A stretch of 64,000 nucleotides of DNA from contig JAUPFV010000001.1 in assembly GCA_036936605.1 (NCBI GenBank), forward strand, positions 315,968,809 through 316,032,808, in the 5' to 3' direction. Position 1 is the stretch's first letter. Each line of letters begins with the position of its first letter. The DNA is from Limnanthes douglasii subsp. nivea (lineage: Eukaryota > Streptophyta > Magnoliopsida > Brassicales > Limnanthaceae). Of this stretch, positions 36,640-47,275 are shown piece after piece. The translations under genes were made by a program, and so were the position numbers. Under the pieces are notes generated by a model. The model saw only the letters and a list, made by a program, of their open reading frames with translations, was not told the origin of the DNA and made no database searches.

Positions 36640-37203
36640 CAAAATAAAGTCAGCCAGGTATGTCTAGCATAAGCATCCAGTCAAACAAACCTTCATGAAT
36701 CTTAAACATCGTTTCCCACTCATCTTCCATCCTGATGAGACTCTGATGATATCCGCTCTTCAAATTTAATTTAGTGAGTACCTTCATGCCACTTAATTAA
36801 TCCAACGAATCATCAATTTGAGGAATAGGGAAATGATATATAATAGTGATCTTATTGATGGCACGCATATCTATAAACATTTGTATCAAACTATCCTTCT
36901 TATGTGTCAATAAAGATGGAACTGCATATGGACTGCGGCTCTCTCAAGCATGACGATTAATGAGTAACTCTTCAACCTATTTCCTAAGCTCCTCGTGTTC
37001 TTAGGACTCATCCTATAATGAGGCCAGTTAGGTAAACTAACGTAAGGGGCTGAATGAATCTGGTGTTGGATATCTCTTAATGGTTGAAGCCTCATAGGTA
37101 ACTCTTCTGGGAATACATAAGCAAATGCTACTAGCAACAACCAAACCCACTCTAGGACCCTAGCAAAAACATCAATACACTTATTTACATCCAGCACATA
37201 CAT
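36640..37203 (-). pseudogene. second minus-strand gypsy RT fragment (chromovirus-like)
   Basis: The minus strand reads AYVFPEELPMRL, then QHQIHSAPYVSLPNWPHYRMSPKN in the open frame 37203-36907. After stops come [20 protein letters not shown] and SGYHQSLIRMEDEWETMFK. These are the first RT blocks of chromovirus-type gypsy elements, a lineage different from the Tat-like pieces next door. The fragment stops just before the catalytic YxDD block. Confidence 0.85.
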
Positions 37204-38800
37204 AATCCTCGAATCAATCTCATACTCGATAAACTCTTTACGTGATGGTGTGATTTATTTCTGTCTGAGGGTAAGTTTGTAATTTTTGTTTAGAGTTATG
37301 TGAAGTTTTGTGAGTATTTAATATTTGGGTAGAATGTAGAGGGACAATTGAGCTGCCTGGTTGTATTTAATTTTCATTACTCTCATTTAATGTTGGTGGT
37401 TGGGTATTTATACCCTTATATTTAGGCCACATGGGCTTTCAGATCATGTTTAATGGATTCGGATCGAGTTTAAGGACCCATTAGTTCTAAGTAAGTGAAC
37501 AGGCAGCTTAGTCAAAAAGTGATTAGGTTTTAAGTACTTTAGTTCTGTTCGGATAGTTCAATGGATGATGGTGTCCGAACTGTCCCTGTGCAGTAAGGTG
37601 GACATTGTCTGAATTGACCCTGTCCGGTTCCTATAAAATGTGGTGACAGAATCCGGACTCATCACGTGCTATCAAACTTCTGGTAGACTCTTGAGGCATA
37701 AGGATGGTGGCGTTAGAGACACCTCTGTAGATGGTACCGATGTAATCTTTCTTTCATTCATCACAAAACGGTACCGTTTTTTATAATCAAAGTATATCCC
37801 TTGTCAATTTTCCATGAACGTTTTAACAAACTATGGTAATATTTCACGCTAACTACATTGCACCATGCTTTATCCTTGTTGATACGGTATAAATGAGTCT
37901 ATGGTTGCACAAGTCTTTATCCTTGTTGATACTGTATAAATGAGTCAGAGGTGAATTAACCGAGACCGAATCTACAAAGTCTGACCCATGAAAGAAACGC
38001 GACCAAACACATTAGATTATTGGGCTTAAGCGACCCTCCGATCATTTAAGGTTGTGGCCGACCAAGCATAGTTAGCCAGATCCAAGCGACCATCAAGTCT
38101 CATAACATCAGAGCAAATTTGGATTTAGTCAGCTTGTCACGAGTAAGCTACGAGTTGACTAAGGCGTTTGACGATATAATCTAACCCAATGACTATACAC
38201 GAAGCCTCTGATCACGAGTCATAACCTACCACACAAATAGTCTATAAGTGTTCAAACTGAACTCTTACTTAAATACCTCTGCGATCGTTAAAATGCGAAC
38301 ACTTAGCTTTTATGACTCTTTTACTCTTTGATTTTCGTTGAGACATATGGAATATGTGTCTGACTGACGTACGGGAGTATGATCTGATATCGTACAAAAA
38401 ACTGCCCCAAAAAGCGTACATTCGTCTAAAAAAACGTCCAAAACGTCGGGAAAGGCTGTGCCACTGAGAAGCCTGCTACATGGGACATAGCCAAATCAAG
38501 ACTATAATATATTGAGTGGGTGTAATCTTGGTAAGGAGGTGAAAGTTAGAGAGATAACCGTAGTAACAACACAAGATTTTGATGTGTAGATCTTATCTAT
38601 CAATAAACTCAAGTGTTCTACATATTATTTTGTAAAGTTCTTATGCTTTTCAGTTATAGATCTCATCTCAAGCCTTACTCCTAGTGAAAAACATTACTGG
38701 AACTCATCTCATGATATGTTAATCCTAGTGCCAATGCGGTAGATTGTCATGACCATCTGAAGGCCTCTGTGGCTTGTCAAGCCTTACTCCTAAAAACTCC
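37204..38800. other. unassigned repeat-rich sequence
   Basis: No protein matches were seen. The composition is more balanced than host intergenic DNA, and a TATA-like GGGTATTTATACCC palindrome lies near 37404-37417. It is probably decayed LTR sequence belonging to the flanking gypsy fragments. It includes a two-copy direct repeat at 37868-37946. Confidence 0.45.
37868..37946. repeat. direct repeat, 32-bp units, period 47
   Basis: CTTTATCCTTGTTGATAC-G/T-GTATAAATGAGTC occurs at 37868-37899 and 37915-37946 with one mismatch. It looks like a local tandem duplication within presumed LTR sequence. Confidence 0.85.
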
Positions 38801-38819
38801 TGTCGACAACTCGGTCAAG

Positions 38820-39985
38820 AAAGTGAAAATTGATCATGACCGACCTGATCAACCGTATGCAGAAATAAATCAACCTTGAGGAGGCCGACGCACTGAACAA
38901 GCATGGAGGGAACGAAACCCCGCGAAAGGCCAAAATTGTAATATTCTCCAAAGAGGCCCTCGTGCCTAGACCGTTGTGGCAGAGATTCGTCCCGAAGAGC
39001 AAGTCCACAATCCATCGTTGACCGTATGAAATGCATATTTTTACAATTAGATCAAGGATATAAAACCACTAGCTCATCCAAGAAATATATCCTTATACTC
39101 GCCACAAGAAATCGCAACAAGTGTTGTGATTGCCATCAGAACAATGGCCATAGCACGAAGAAACGTCGGGTGCTAAAGAGAGAAATTCAAAAACTCATCA
39201 AGCATGGAAATCTGAAGGAACTTGTTAGGATGTCGACTGGGAAAATTCAAAGACGTCTTTAAAGATCTCAACGCTCACCGCACAACCCCCAAGACCAAGA
39301 GAAACGAGCAGGTGAAGAAATATAACGACCAAACGACCATCCCAACAAGGAAAAGACAAAGGTAAAAAATTGAAAACGTACATCCTCACCCTCACTTGTG
39401 GCACTAGCCGGACGGGCTACACACACAACTTCCACAAAATCCAAATTCAGGAACTGACATCAACGCTTGACATACCAAGGGTCGATTCAATTAGATAATG
39501 TGAGCCCGTGCATCAACGACCCTAATTTACTTCATCGAAAAATACCTCTAAAAACTCATGCCCCTACGCCCTTTTAATCACATATGATATCGCAGGATGT
39601 GAAGCTCGGAGAATTTTGGTGGATACAAAGGCATCAGTGATATGTCATTCAAAACTAATTTACAACCAACCTTCCATCCCATGGTAGGATTCAACGGGCC
39701 ATCTATCATGGCTTTGGGAACAACGATGTTAGAAGTGACGGTCTGGTCAAGCCGATGGACCAAGACTTAGGTAACCAAATTCATCGTGGTCGACACACTG
39801 ACCCCCTACAATCTTATTCTGTAAAGGTTATGGTTGCATGACTTCAATGCATTCCCTTTCACTTACCACCAATGCTTGAAATATGTGGTCGACGAAAAAG
39901 TAAGAATTGTGTGGGGAAACCAAAAAGAGGCGCACGAAGAGCTAGCTGAGGCATTGAATGAATTCACTAAGTTCTGAATCTATTG
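38820..39985 (+). pseudogene. third Ty3/gypsy gag-protease relic, plus strand
   Basis: Blocks in order: gag end (EEADALNKHGGNETPRKAK, then CDCHQNNGHSTKKRRVLKREIQ, KHGNLKELVR at 39112-39227), then protease (AGCEARRILVDTKASVI near 39595-39645, with active-site DTG changed to DTK). After stops comes FIVVDTLTPYNLIL and WLHDFNAFPFTYHQCLKYVV (39780-39890). This is a Tat-like gypsy gag-protease piece with no adjoining RT. Its sequence differs from the gag copies at 27 and 29 kb. Confidence 0.82.
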
Positions 39986-40389
39986 GAAAGGAGGGTGAGG
40001 CCCCCAAAGTTTTAAAAAATAGACCTATTATCATACTATCCTAAGTTGAAATATTATTTCTTTTCTCTAACTAATCATCAAGCCTATTATACCAACCCCT
40101 TTTGATTAATTATTGAAACTTATTTCTTTATTTACTGACCAAGTTATCTTTATGATTGAGTGTATAAACTTTTAGCACTATACTTAGAAAAAAAGAAGAT
40201 AAATGCATTATTTCATAAAAGTTCACGTCCCAACCCGTTGTATGGCCAAAATCAGGTATAAGATGGACCAATAACTTGTATGTTACAAATCAATTATGGA
40301 CGGATGAAGCCCGACACCTACAAAATTTCCATGGTAACTCCAGCTCCTCTTTAAAAGTAGAGAGGAGTATAGTTGTAGCAGGAAACGAG

Positions 40390-40440
<51 letters not shown>

Positions 40441-42530
40441 AAATATAAACAAAAGCACGACATATCGCGAATATTTGTTACTTACTAAGAATAGTCTGAT
40501 AAATATGATCATATTTGAAATAAATAAAAGCACTTATATTACAAAAAGGAAAAACAATGATGTTACCATGGAAGAAAATAATTTATGTTACAACAAAGGA
40601 AACAAAATAGGGACTTGAGCTTTAAAAGTATTCACTTGTTGCTTGGCGAGCACTCTCCAATCTCTCGCGATAGAATCAAGTTATCAGAACATATCAAAAC
40701 CTGCTAAAATATCAACCAATCGATCATTCAAGATACGATTTGAAGAAGTAACTAGGGTAGCACGGTGGAAGATCGCAGTGTCATAATCAGTGCCATCATC
40801 ACTGTCGGAAAACTCAAAGGTCTTAGCAGTGGAGGCGTACATAATTCTAGCAAGAGATGATACGTCACAATGCAAAAGCTCCTGAGGCGATGACCAAAAT
40901 CCACAATGGAATAAAGCTTGTGCATCACTTGAGTGACCGTAGCTTCACCATATTTGAGAAAAATATACATGAAAGGAAGCATCAAATTTTCTTGTTGTTT
41001 CTTGTGAGCTAAATATCGTGTAAGAATTTCCTTTCGGCTTCATTGGTATAAACCTCAATTAACCTTTTAAGTTTCTTTAGCCTCTCGATGTTAGTCATAT
41101 GATAAATTTTCTTGTTGACCATCTCATCTTTAAGAAACCTGACCTTCACCTAATAAATTCTTTAGGATTTCTTCGAAGTAACCACGATTTCCTTGAGGCT
41201 CATAAGCTCAATACCAAAAAAATAACAGACGTTATCGGGAACCGATCCCTCCATAACTCTAGCGTCATCCTTGCAAACGGTTAAGTTTCTTCCATAATGG
41301 CCGCAACCAAGGAGATTCCCTCTTTAACCCATCTAAAGGCATCTATAGTATATTAATTCCCCAACATAGCCCTAGTTCTCTCGACACCCTTCCCATAATA
41401 CAATTTTCCTCTCTGATCTATTGAGGAGCATCGACGAGAGAACCAGCCACAACGACTTGGGAAAACATAGGATATCGTTCAGATGCTTCACATCCATCTT
41501 TTTGATGATTAGGTATGAGCTCATAAAATTTAGATGACGAAAAATCCACAAGGTTAGGATTGATGATAACAATCACTCGGTCAGAATCGAGGCCTCGGGA
41601 AGCTGCCAAAGCCCTTCGTCGAAGCTTGCACTGAAGGCTTGATTTGAGTGGTAGGAAACTCCATATGTCAGATTTGAGGAAATATTTCGTTTGAAAAATA
41701 TCTATAAAATTTCATTGATGGACCATGATGTTGAAGCCATATTTCTCACGAAGAGTAAGCAAGTGAAGAAGGAACCATGTGGGGAATCCCCTCCCCCGAA
41801 GAGCTTTTCTAGACTACCAGAGAAAGATAACAAATTTCCACTCATGAAAAAGAAACTCGACTTCCATATTACGTTGAATTGGGCTAAACTCCTAACCATA
41901 CTAGGTATTACTCGAAGTGGTAAAAGGGGGTTTTCTTCGTTTTCCTAAGGATGCATAAAGAGGTGAATGACAGGATAGTATGAGTAATACCCCAAGCACC
42001 ACATAACACTCGAAAAGCTACAAGAGACACCAACCTTTGGGGTTAAATTGGGATGGGGAAAGGTTAATCCATGACAAATATCCCGACATGAACGGATCTA
42101 ACAGTAACGAAATTTCATGATAGTGGATCCTCTTACAAAAGTGGAATTGCCTAAGGTTTTCTATGAATACACCATTATTATGATGTAGTTGATTTATAGG
42201 ATTGTTAGTTTCAATATGAGTTTTGTTTTATAATATAGGTTTATTGAAATATATATGACTTACTTATATTTATTGACATTTGTTACTTTATTAAATCTCC
42301 AAAGGTAAAATAATTTAAGAGTAGATATGTATGATTACAAATCATATTACTCTTCAATTGCACATCATAATTGGCTCAAGTAATCGACTCATGGAAATAA
42401 TATGATTATTGTTACATCATATTATTCGCATTATTATAATTGGGTCTTTACATGATTGTACCGTTCACCTATTTATAATGGATTCAAGGTACCTATTGAA
42501 GTTACATGTAAGCTTCAGTAGCATATAACG
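39986..42530. other. unassigned sequence with short ORFs
   Basis: About 2.5 kb with an (AT)n tract at 40.4 kb and several short frames on both strands. The frames at 41609-41418 (minus) and 41691-41948 (plus) have fairly balanced residue use but match no family I know. They may be parts of gypsy or other retroelement polyproteins. The last 300 bp precede a copia LTR and are probably internal copia sequence. Confidence 0.45.
40394..40439. repeat. (AT)n microsatellite
   Basis: About 23 AT dinucleotides. Translated frames through it give runs of Tyr-Ile and are not genes. Confidence 0.95.
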
Positions 42531-43162
42531 GTCCAAGTGGGAGATTGTTGGAATATGTATGGACCGATATGCTATTTGGTCATTGTCATAAGGTAGTCTA
42601 ATAATAAAAATGTTTGGATTAATTATATTATATATAATTAATTAGGTATTTCGCATATAGGTGAAAGTGAGTTGTGAACTTATAAATGTTGTAATCATCT
42701 TGAATTTGGATATTATTAAAGAATAAGCTCAAATCTCAACACTTAGGCATAAACTGGTAATTTATGGACTAAATTCAGTTTACCAATTTAGTGGTTGTGG
42801 TCCCTGATTACAAAGTGGTGTAAGTTAATCATTTTTATACAACTAGGGTTCTAGTTGTATTTTCCTACAAAAATAATGATTGGAGTTCAAACATTCTTTA
42901 AGTAGATCTAAAAAAGATCACTTGTCGTTTTGTTGAGAGGAAGACTAATAACTGTTTTATAGGAACAAATTCTTGAAGAACTTTAAGCAGGATTCAAGTC
43001 CAGTAAAATAAAATAAAGATTTAAACACGATTATGGATAGTAACAGGTCAAATTATAAGTCTACAACTTATTATATGTATATAGTAGATAGTCATACTGA
43101 GGGTTCAATATATTTTTGTATATTTCATAAACTAATTTGATGCGGTTCAATTAGTTCTATCA
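42531..43162 (+). repeat. copia-type LTR with polypurine tract
   Basis: The classic copia 3' junction, polypurine AAGTGGGAGAT followed by the LTR start TGTTGGAATATG at 42546. The LTR runs to about CTATCA at 43162 (617 bp, TG...CA). It is clearly related over most of its length to the LTR at 61162-61771: shared blocks include AGGGTTCTAGTTGTATTT, GAAGAACTTTAAGCAGGATT and GGGTTCAATATATTT. A polypurine tract before it marks it as a 3' LTR. No coding region or 5' LTR of the same element lies upstream, so it is a truncated remnant. Confidence 0.85.
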
Positions 43163-44388
43163 GGTGTTTGTATTCTAGAAGTATCATTAGATACTTCTAT
43201 ATTAAACACTAAACCGATGAACCAATTTAGTAGAGCAGCCTTGATGAAACTGGTTTTTGTCTCCATCTTCTGATTTTTTAACAAACATTTGGTATAAAAA
43301 AATATAAGAAAAAAATGAGAACAATTTTCATAAAAGGATTTCTCATAGTTTAAAGACGAGTTTCTCGTCTAATCGGGTGCGAAATGGTTTTAAATAAGTA
43401 GATATTAGAAAGAAAATAAATAGCTTTAGTAAAAAAATTATATAGGACAATATGGTTGTGGTATCGTCTACAAGAGTGTTTTTATAATCTTTATGAATTC
43501 GACTAATTACTATATTTATATATAAATTTATCGTACAGAATAAACTATTGTATAAGATGGATGTGGTGAAACATAATACAAAATAGTATAGCTTTTAGGT
43601 TTTCATTTTTTATTCTTAAAAGAGTTTTAAGCTTGTTTTTTGAGAAATTATATATTCGAATTTGTTGTTTTTTTTTAATTTTTTTTTTAAACATTGATCT
43701 AAAAATTTAATTCTAATGACAAATTGAATTAAATAATTTGACGAAACTCTTATTTGATACATCAAAATCACCAAACTGGATCAAAGAAACTGACCTGACA
43801 ATTTTTTATAATTGTTAGTGAAAAACGAAAAATTGTTGAAAAATATATTTAAGAAAAAAGAAGATGATAAAAAAATTAGAAATATTAGCTATTATAATTT
43901 TATTAATTTTTGTAACCGAAAAAATTAAATTGAATGTTTGATTTTGATTAAGTTTTGTAACTGCTACTTAAAAGAAATAATAAAAAATATTTTGTGGAAA
44001 TTAACTTGATTTACCACTCTAGTAAATAAGAATGGATAGACCAACAATTTTTTAGCTGATGGTGTATTTTAATCAATAGGTATACTTGATATATTACCAT
44101 AAAATTTTAGTAGCCACAGTCTTTTTAAAAATGTTTTCTGGTAGTTGTTAATAAATTTAATACTTAAATGGTCATCGTCCCATATAAAAATCATATTATT
44201 TTCATCCAAAGTATTATTTTGGATATATAACATATAAATATATTTTTAAAGCACGTAAATCAAAGGGTAAAATTCTTAAAAATAAATAAATTATTTATTT
44301 ATTTATTTACTTACACGTAAAGAGTACTTTCTTACCTACTATCTAATAGTACCAATTATATTTTATAAGATTTTTCTATCAAATTGGA
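43163..44388. other. AT-rich intergenic DNA
   Basis: No coding signal was recognised. It starts with a palindrome at 43164-43209, just outside the copia LTR. The rest is AT-rich host-like DNA. Confidence 0.55.
43164..43209. repeat. 46-bp imperfect palindrome
   Basis: Outer arms GTGTTT/AAACAC and inner perfect 10-bp arms TAGAAGTATC/GATACTTCTA around a 4-base loop (ATTA). The palindrome begins one base after the LTR end. It could form a strong hairpin or be a separate insertion hotspot; no function can be read from it. Confidence 0.85.
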
Positions 44389-44445
44389 TATCTTCACGGG
44401 TGAAGCTATTTCCTCTATTAATTTTTTTTATTTCTTCATAAATAA

Positions 44446-44702
44446 AAAGAAACTTTACTTTTTTTTTTCTTTTTTCAGAGGGAACCCGCAGCTGCTACTC
44501 AGAGTGCAATGAGTGCGCACAGGGTAAACCCTCAGTCTGACGCGATAGCCTGCAAACCAACGCCAGAAGGTAAACCACACAAGGTGACAGGCTCAGCCAA
44601 GAAAGCGTATGTAGAGGGACTCGAACTCATGACCTTTTGGTTATAAGAATGTCATACTCAACCAACTCGGCTACCCCCTTGGAGGCTAAAGAAACTTCAC
44701 TT
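44446..44702. repeat. SINE target-site duplication pair
   Basis: AAAGAAACTTTACTT at 44446-44460 and AAAGAAACTTCACTT at 44688-44702, one mismatch in 15, flank the SINE body. Copy 2 of the TIR element has a single similar site (AAAGAAACTCAATTTTG at about 46108), the unoccupied state. Confidence 0.85.
44461..44687 (-). mobile_element. tRNA-derived SINE, minus strand
   Basis: A 227-bp element in reverse orientation. On the minus strand it opens with a tRNA-like head. The RNA polymerase III A box TAGCCGAGTTGG is at 44673-44662 and the B box GAGTTCGAGTCC at 44628-44617, spaced as in a tRNA gene. A tRNA-unrelated body follows, then an A-rich tail (T run on the plus strand at 44461-44475). Target duplications flank it. 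The head cannot fold into a full tRNA acceptor stem and is followed by a non-tRNA body, so it is a SINE and not a tRNA gene. Confidence 0.88.
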
Positions 44703-45094
44703 TGTTATTTCCTTCATAAAGGAAATAACATATTTACCATTTTCTTTATTTTTATTCCAAATCCATTGATTCTCCACCAACTCCATCGATTTCTACCACC
44801 ATCCCAACTATCTCTATCATATTAACTTATACACACAACCAGTCCTATTATCTTCTCACATCAATCCCCCATAAACTCTAACTCTAGCCTAGTCACTATA
44901 AAGACGGTGTCCTCTTCGAGATTTCTTTTCTAATCTTGAAAAACAACAAACCATAGCCAACTACTCAATTTCTCTTTTAATATTGACAAAAAATGGCGGT
45001 CTCTCTTGAATTCGGCTAAAATAGAAATCATTCGTTATTTTAAAAAACAACAACACTTAAAAATGCACCATTGTTTATTAAAACGGATGAAATG

Positions 45095-45128
45095 CACCTA
45101 ATTCTGAGACGGCATCTCGAAATCAGGT
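45095..45128. repeat. hairpin inside TIR element copy 1
   Basis: CACCTAATTCTGAGA and TCTCGAAATCAGGTG around CGGCA form an imperfect inverted repeat, the counterpart of the perfect one in copy 2. A second, weaker pair (CCTAATTCCT / AGAATTAG) follows within 50 bp. Confidence 0.8.
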
Positions 45129-45614
45129 GTTTTTTTCTTGAAAAAAGCACCTAATTCCTAACTGTTGTCCCAGAATTAGTTGTTTTCCGTTAAAACCTAC
45201 ACAAATCGAGATTTTCGAAAATATGTTTTTTTAACAGAGATTCTCAAGTTACATGAATGTAAAACTAAAAAACAAGATTAAATTATATTGCTGGTTGATT
45301 GGGTGATGTTCTCCGGTGTTAAATCTTTAGTTTGGGTGTCTTCCCTTCCATGAGTAATCTTTAAGAAATTTGAAGTTTTTTTTTTGTTTTTAGGGTTTAA
45401 TTTTAGAAGTCAAATCATATATGTTGGATTTAATTTGGCTAAATCATGTGTTTGTTGATATAAGGGTTTCATAATGGTTAATGGCATCAAGTTATAAATT
45501 AGAAGGTAAAATGAGGACAAGATAGTAAAAGCAAGTGATAAGTTTTTTTTTTCATTTTAAAATATGGAGGAAATAAAAAATGTGATGGAAGAAATAGCTT
45601 CACCCTATTTTTAT

Positions 45615-46050
45615 TAAAGGCGCTTTCTAGTCTTTTTGAGTTGTAATTAAGTGTAACTTGATATTTATTGAAGACTTTTTTTTCTTTACTCCAAATATTT
45701 TCATTAAAAGTGTTTTTTTAGCAATTTTTTCCTCTTTCCTCTCTTTTCTCTATCAATTCTTCACGATTTATTTATTGTTATCTTTTTTTTTTCTTCAGAT
45801 TTTTTTTCATAATTTGATTTTTATTAATGCATTTGATCAATATTTTTGGTTCAAATTGGCATTTAAATTGGAATGTGTATTTGAGATTGTTTGGAGAAAG
45901 AAAACGATTACATTTTTTCACGTAAGTCTGTCTCCCGTGTCCATGTCTCGCATCTTGCATCTTGCATCTGGTGTTGCTAGATGCGAGACCAATCGTCTTC
46001 AATGGCTTGCATCCATCATCTAGTTTTGCTAGATGTGGGACCAATTCAAA
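45615..46050. repeat. spacer with GATGCGAGACCA-type repeats
   Basis: Between the two TIR copies. The last 120 bp contain CTAGATGCGAGACCAATC and CTAGATGTGGGACCAATT 51 bases apart, and a tandem CATCTTGCAT pair. The same GATG-Y-GAGAC words recur on the other side of copy 2 (47.04-47.28 kb), so copy 2 seems to have landed inside a degenerate repeat array. No gene is seen; open frames on both strands here are low-complexity. Confidence 0.65.
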
Positions 46051-46059
46051 ATATATTTT

Positions 46060-47013
46060 GGGTGAAGCTCTTTTCTCCATCAATTTTTTTATTTCCCCTA
46101 TAAATAAAAAGAAACTCAATTTTGTTATTTCCTCCATAAAGGAACTTACATATTTACCTTTTTCTTTATTTTTATCCCAAACCCATCCATTCTCCAGCAA
46201 CTCCATCGATTTCTACCACCATCCCAACTATCTCTATCATATTAACTTATGCACACCCGACCTGCCCTATTAGCTTCTCACATCAATCCCCCATACATCC
46301 TAATCCTAGCCTCGCCACTATAAAGACGGTCTCCTCTTTAGATTTCTCTTATAATCTTGAAAAATAACAAACCATAGCCAACTACTCGATTTCTCTTTTA
46401 ATCTTGAAAAAAAAACGGCAGTCTCTCTCTCGAATTCTTCTAAGGTAGAAATCATTCGTTATTTTAAAAAACAACATCACTTAGAAATGCAACATTGTTT
46501 ATTAAAACAGATGAAATGCACCTAATTCCGAGACGGCATCTCGGAATTAGCTGCGTTTTGTCTTGAAAAAAAAGCACATAATTCCTAGTTGTTGTCTCTG
46601 AATTAGTTGTTTTCTGCTAAAATATGCACAAATCGGGATTTTCGAAAATATGTTATTTTTAACAAATATTTTCAAATTACATGAATGTAAAACTAAAAGA
46701 CTAGATTAAATTATCTTGTTGGTTGATTGAGTGATGTTCTTCAGTCTTAAATTTTTAGTTTGAATGTCTTCCTCTTCCATGAGTAATCTTTAAACAATTT
46801 GAAGTTTTTTTATTTGTTTTTAGGGTTTAATTTTAGAAACTAAATCATATATGTTGGATTTAATTGGGTCAAATCATGTGTTTGTTGATATAAGTGTTTC
46901 ATAATTGTTAATGACATAAGTTATAAATTAAAAGGTAAAATGAGGACAAAATAGTAAAAACAAGTGATAAATCCTTTTTTTGATTTTGAAATATGGAGGA
47001 AATAGCTCCAGCC
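46060..47013. mobile_element. non-autonomous TIR element, copy 2 (empty SINE site)
   Basis: 954 bp from GGGTGAAGCT to AGCTCCAGCC, terminal repeats matching 17 of 21 bases. It is colinear with copy 1 and in the same orientation (shared CATCGATTTCTACCACCATC, ACTATAAAGACGGT, TAGGGTTTAATTTTAGAA and more). It lacks the SINE and keeps one copy of its target sequence. A 20-bp block near the right end present in copy 1 is missing here. No coding capacity. A family name cannot be given; the ends and duplication length suggest a MULE-derived MITE-like element. Confidence 0.88.
46522..46550. repeat. perfect 12-bp inverted repeat
   Basis: CTAATTCCGAGA, a 5-base loop CGGCA, then TCTCGGAATTAG. It is a perfect hairpin in the middle of TIR copy 2, with a mutated counterpart in copy 1. 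Confidence 0.95.
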
Positions 47014-47037
47014 ATATATTTTTATATAATAAATCTA

Positions 47038-47275
47038 GGACCAGTGATAGATATGAGATATTGTGAAATCGTTTTTAGATAGATGTGGGATCAGTGATAG
47101 ATGCGAGACACCAGACATTAGTGATAAATGCGAGACACGATTCGTTGTAAAATATTTTTTTGATAGATGTGAGATGAGTGATAGATGCGAGACATTGTAA
47201 AATATTATTTTTAGATCGATGTGAGACTAGTGTAAAATTGATTTTTTTACATGATAGATGCAGGAACTAGATGCG
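47038..47275. repeat. degenerate ~50-bp tandem array
   Basis: About four to five units built on GTGATAGATGCGAGACA and TTGTAAAATATT-T-rich spacers (for example 50 bp from 47038 and 52 bp near 47172). Words are shared with 45.98-46.05 kb across TIR copy 2. It resembles a minisatellite or subterminal repeat region of an unrecognised element. Confidence 0.7.

Larger units (their letters stand above)
44398..45605. mobile_element. non-autonomous TIR element, copy 1 (MULE-like), with SINE
   Basis: Terminal inverted repeats of about 22 bp (GGGTGAAGCTATTTC and on, 19/22 match) at 44398-44419 and 45584-45605. The flanking 9-mers TATCTTCAC and TATTTTTAT are alike except for three C/T differences. Length is 1,208 bp, or about 966 bp without the SINE and its duplication, matching copy 2. 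No transposase is encoded. GG-starting TIRs with 9-bp duplications point to the Mutator (MULE) superfamily. Internal sequence is homologous to copy 2 throughout and includes the CTAATTC hairpin. Confidence 0.85.
46051..47022. repeat. 9-bp target duplication of TIR copy 2
   Basis: ATATATTTT at 46051-46059 and again at 47014-47022, directly abutting the element ends. The 9-bp perfect duplication is the typical Mutator-superfamily footprint; the AT-rich sequence lowers its individual weight. Confidence 0.8.

Noticed and set aside
40276..40533. Frames with (Ile-Tyr)n runs
   Set aside because: Produced by the AT microsatellite read in both directions; the same applies to 61812-62105 and 25742-25948.
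44617..44673. Possible tRNA gene on the minus strand
   Set aside because: A and B boxes are present at tRNA spacing, but no acceptor stem closes, a non-tRNA body and A-rich tail follow, and target duplications flank the unit. It is a SINE.
44398..47013. Simple segmental duplication instead of two transposon copies
   Set aside because: Homology ends at both TIRs in both copies, and copy 2 has a 9-bp duplication exactly at its borders.
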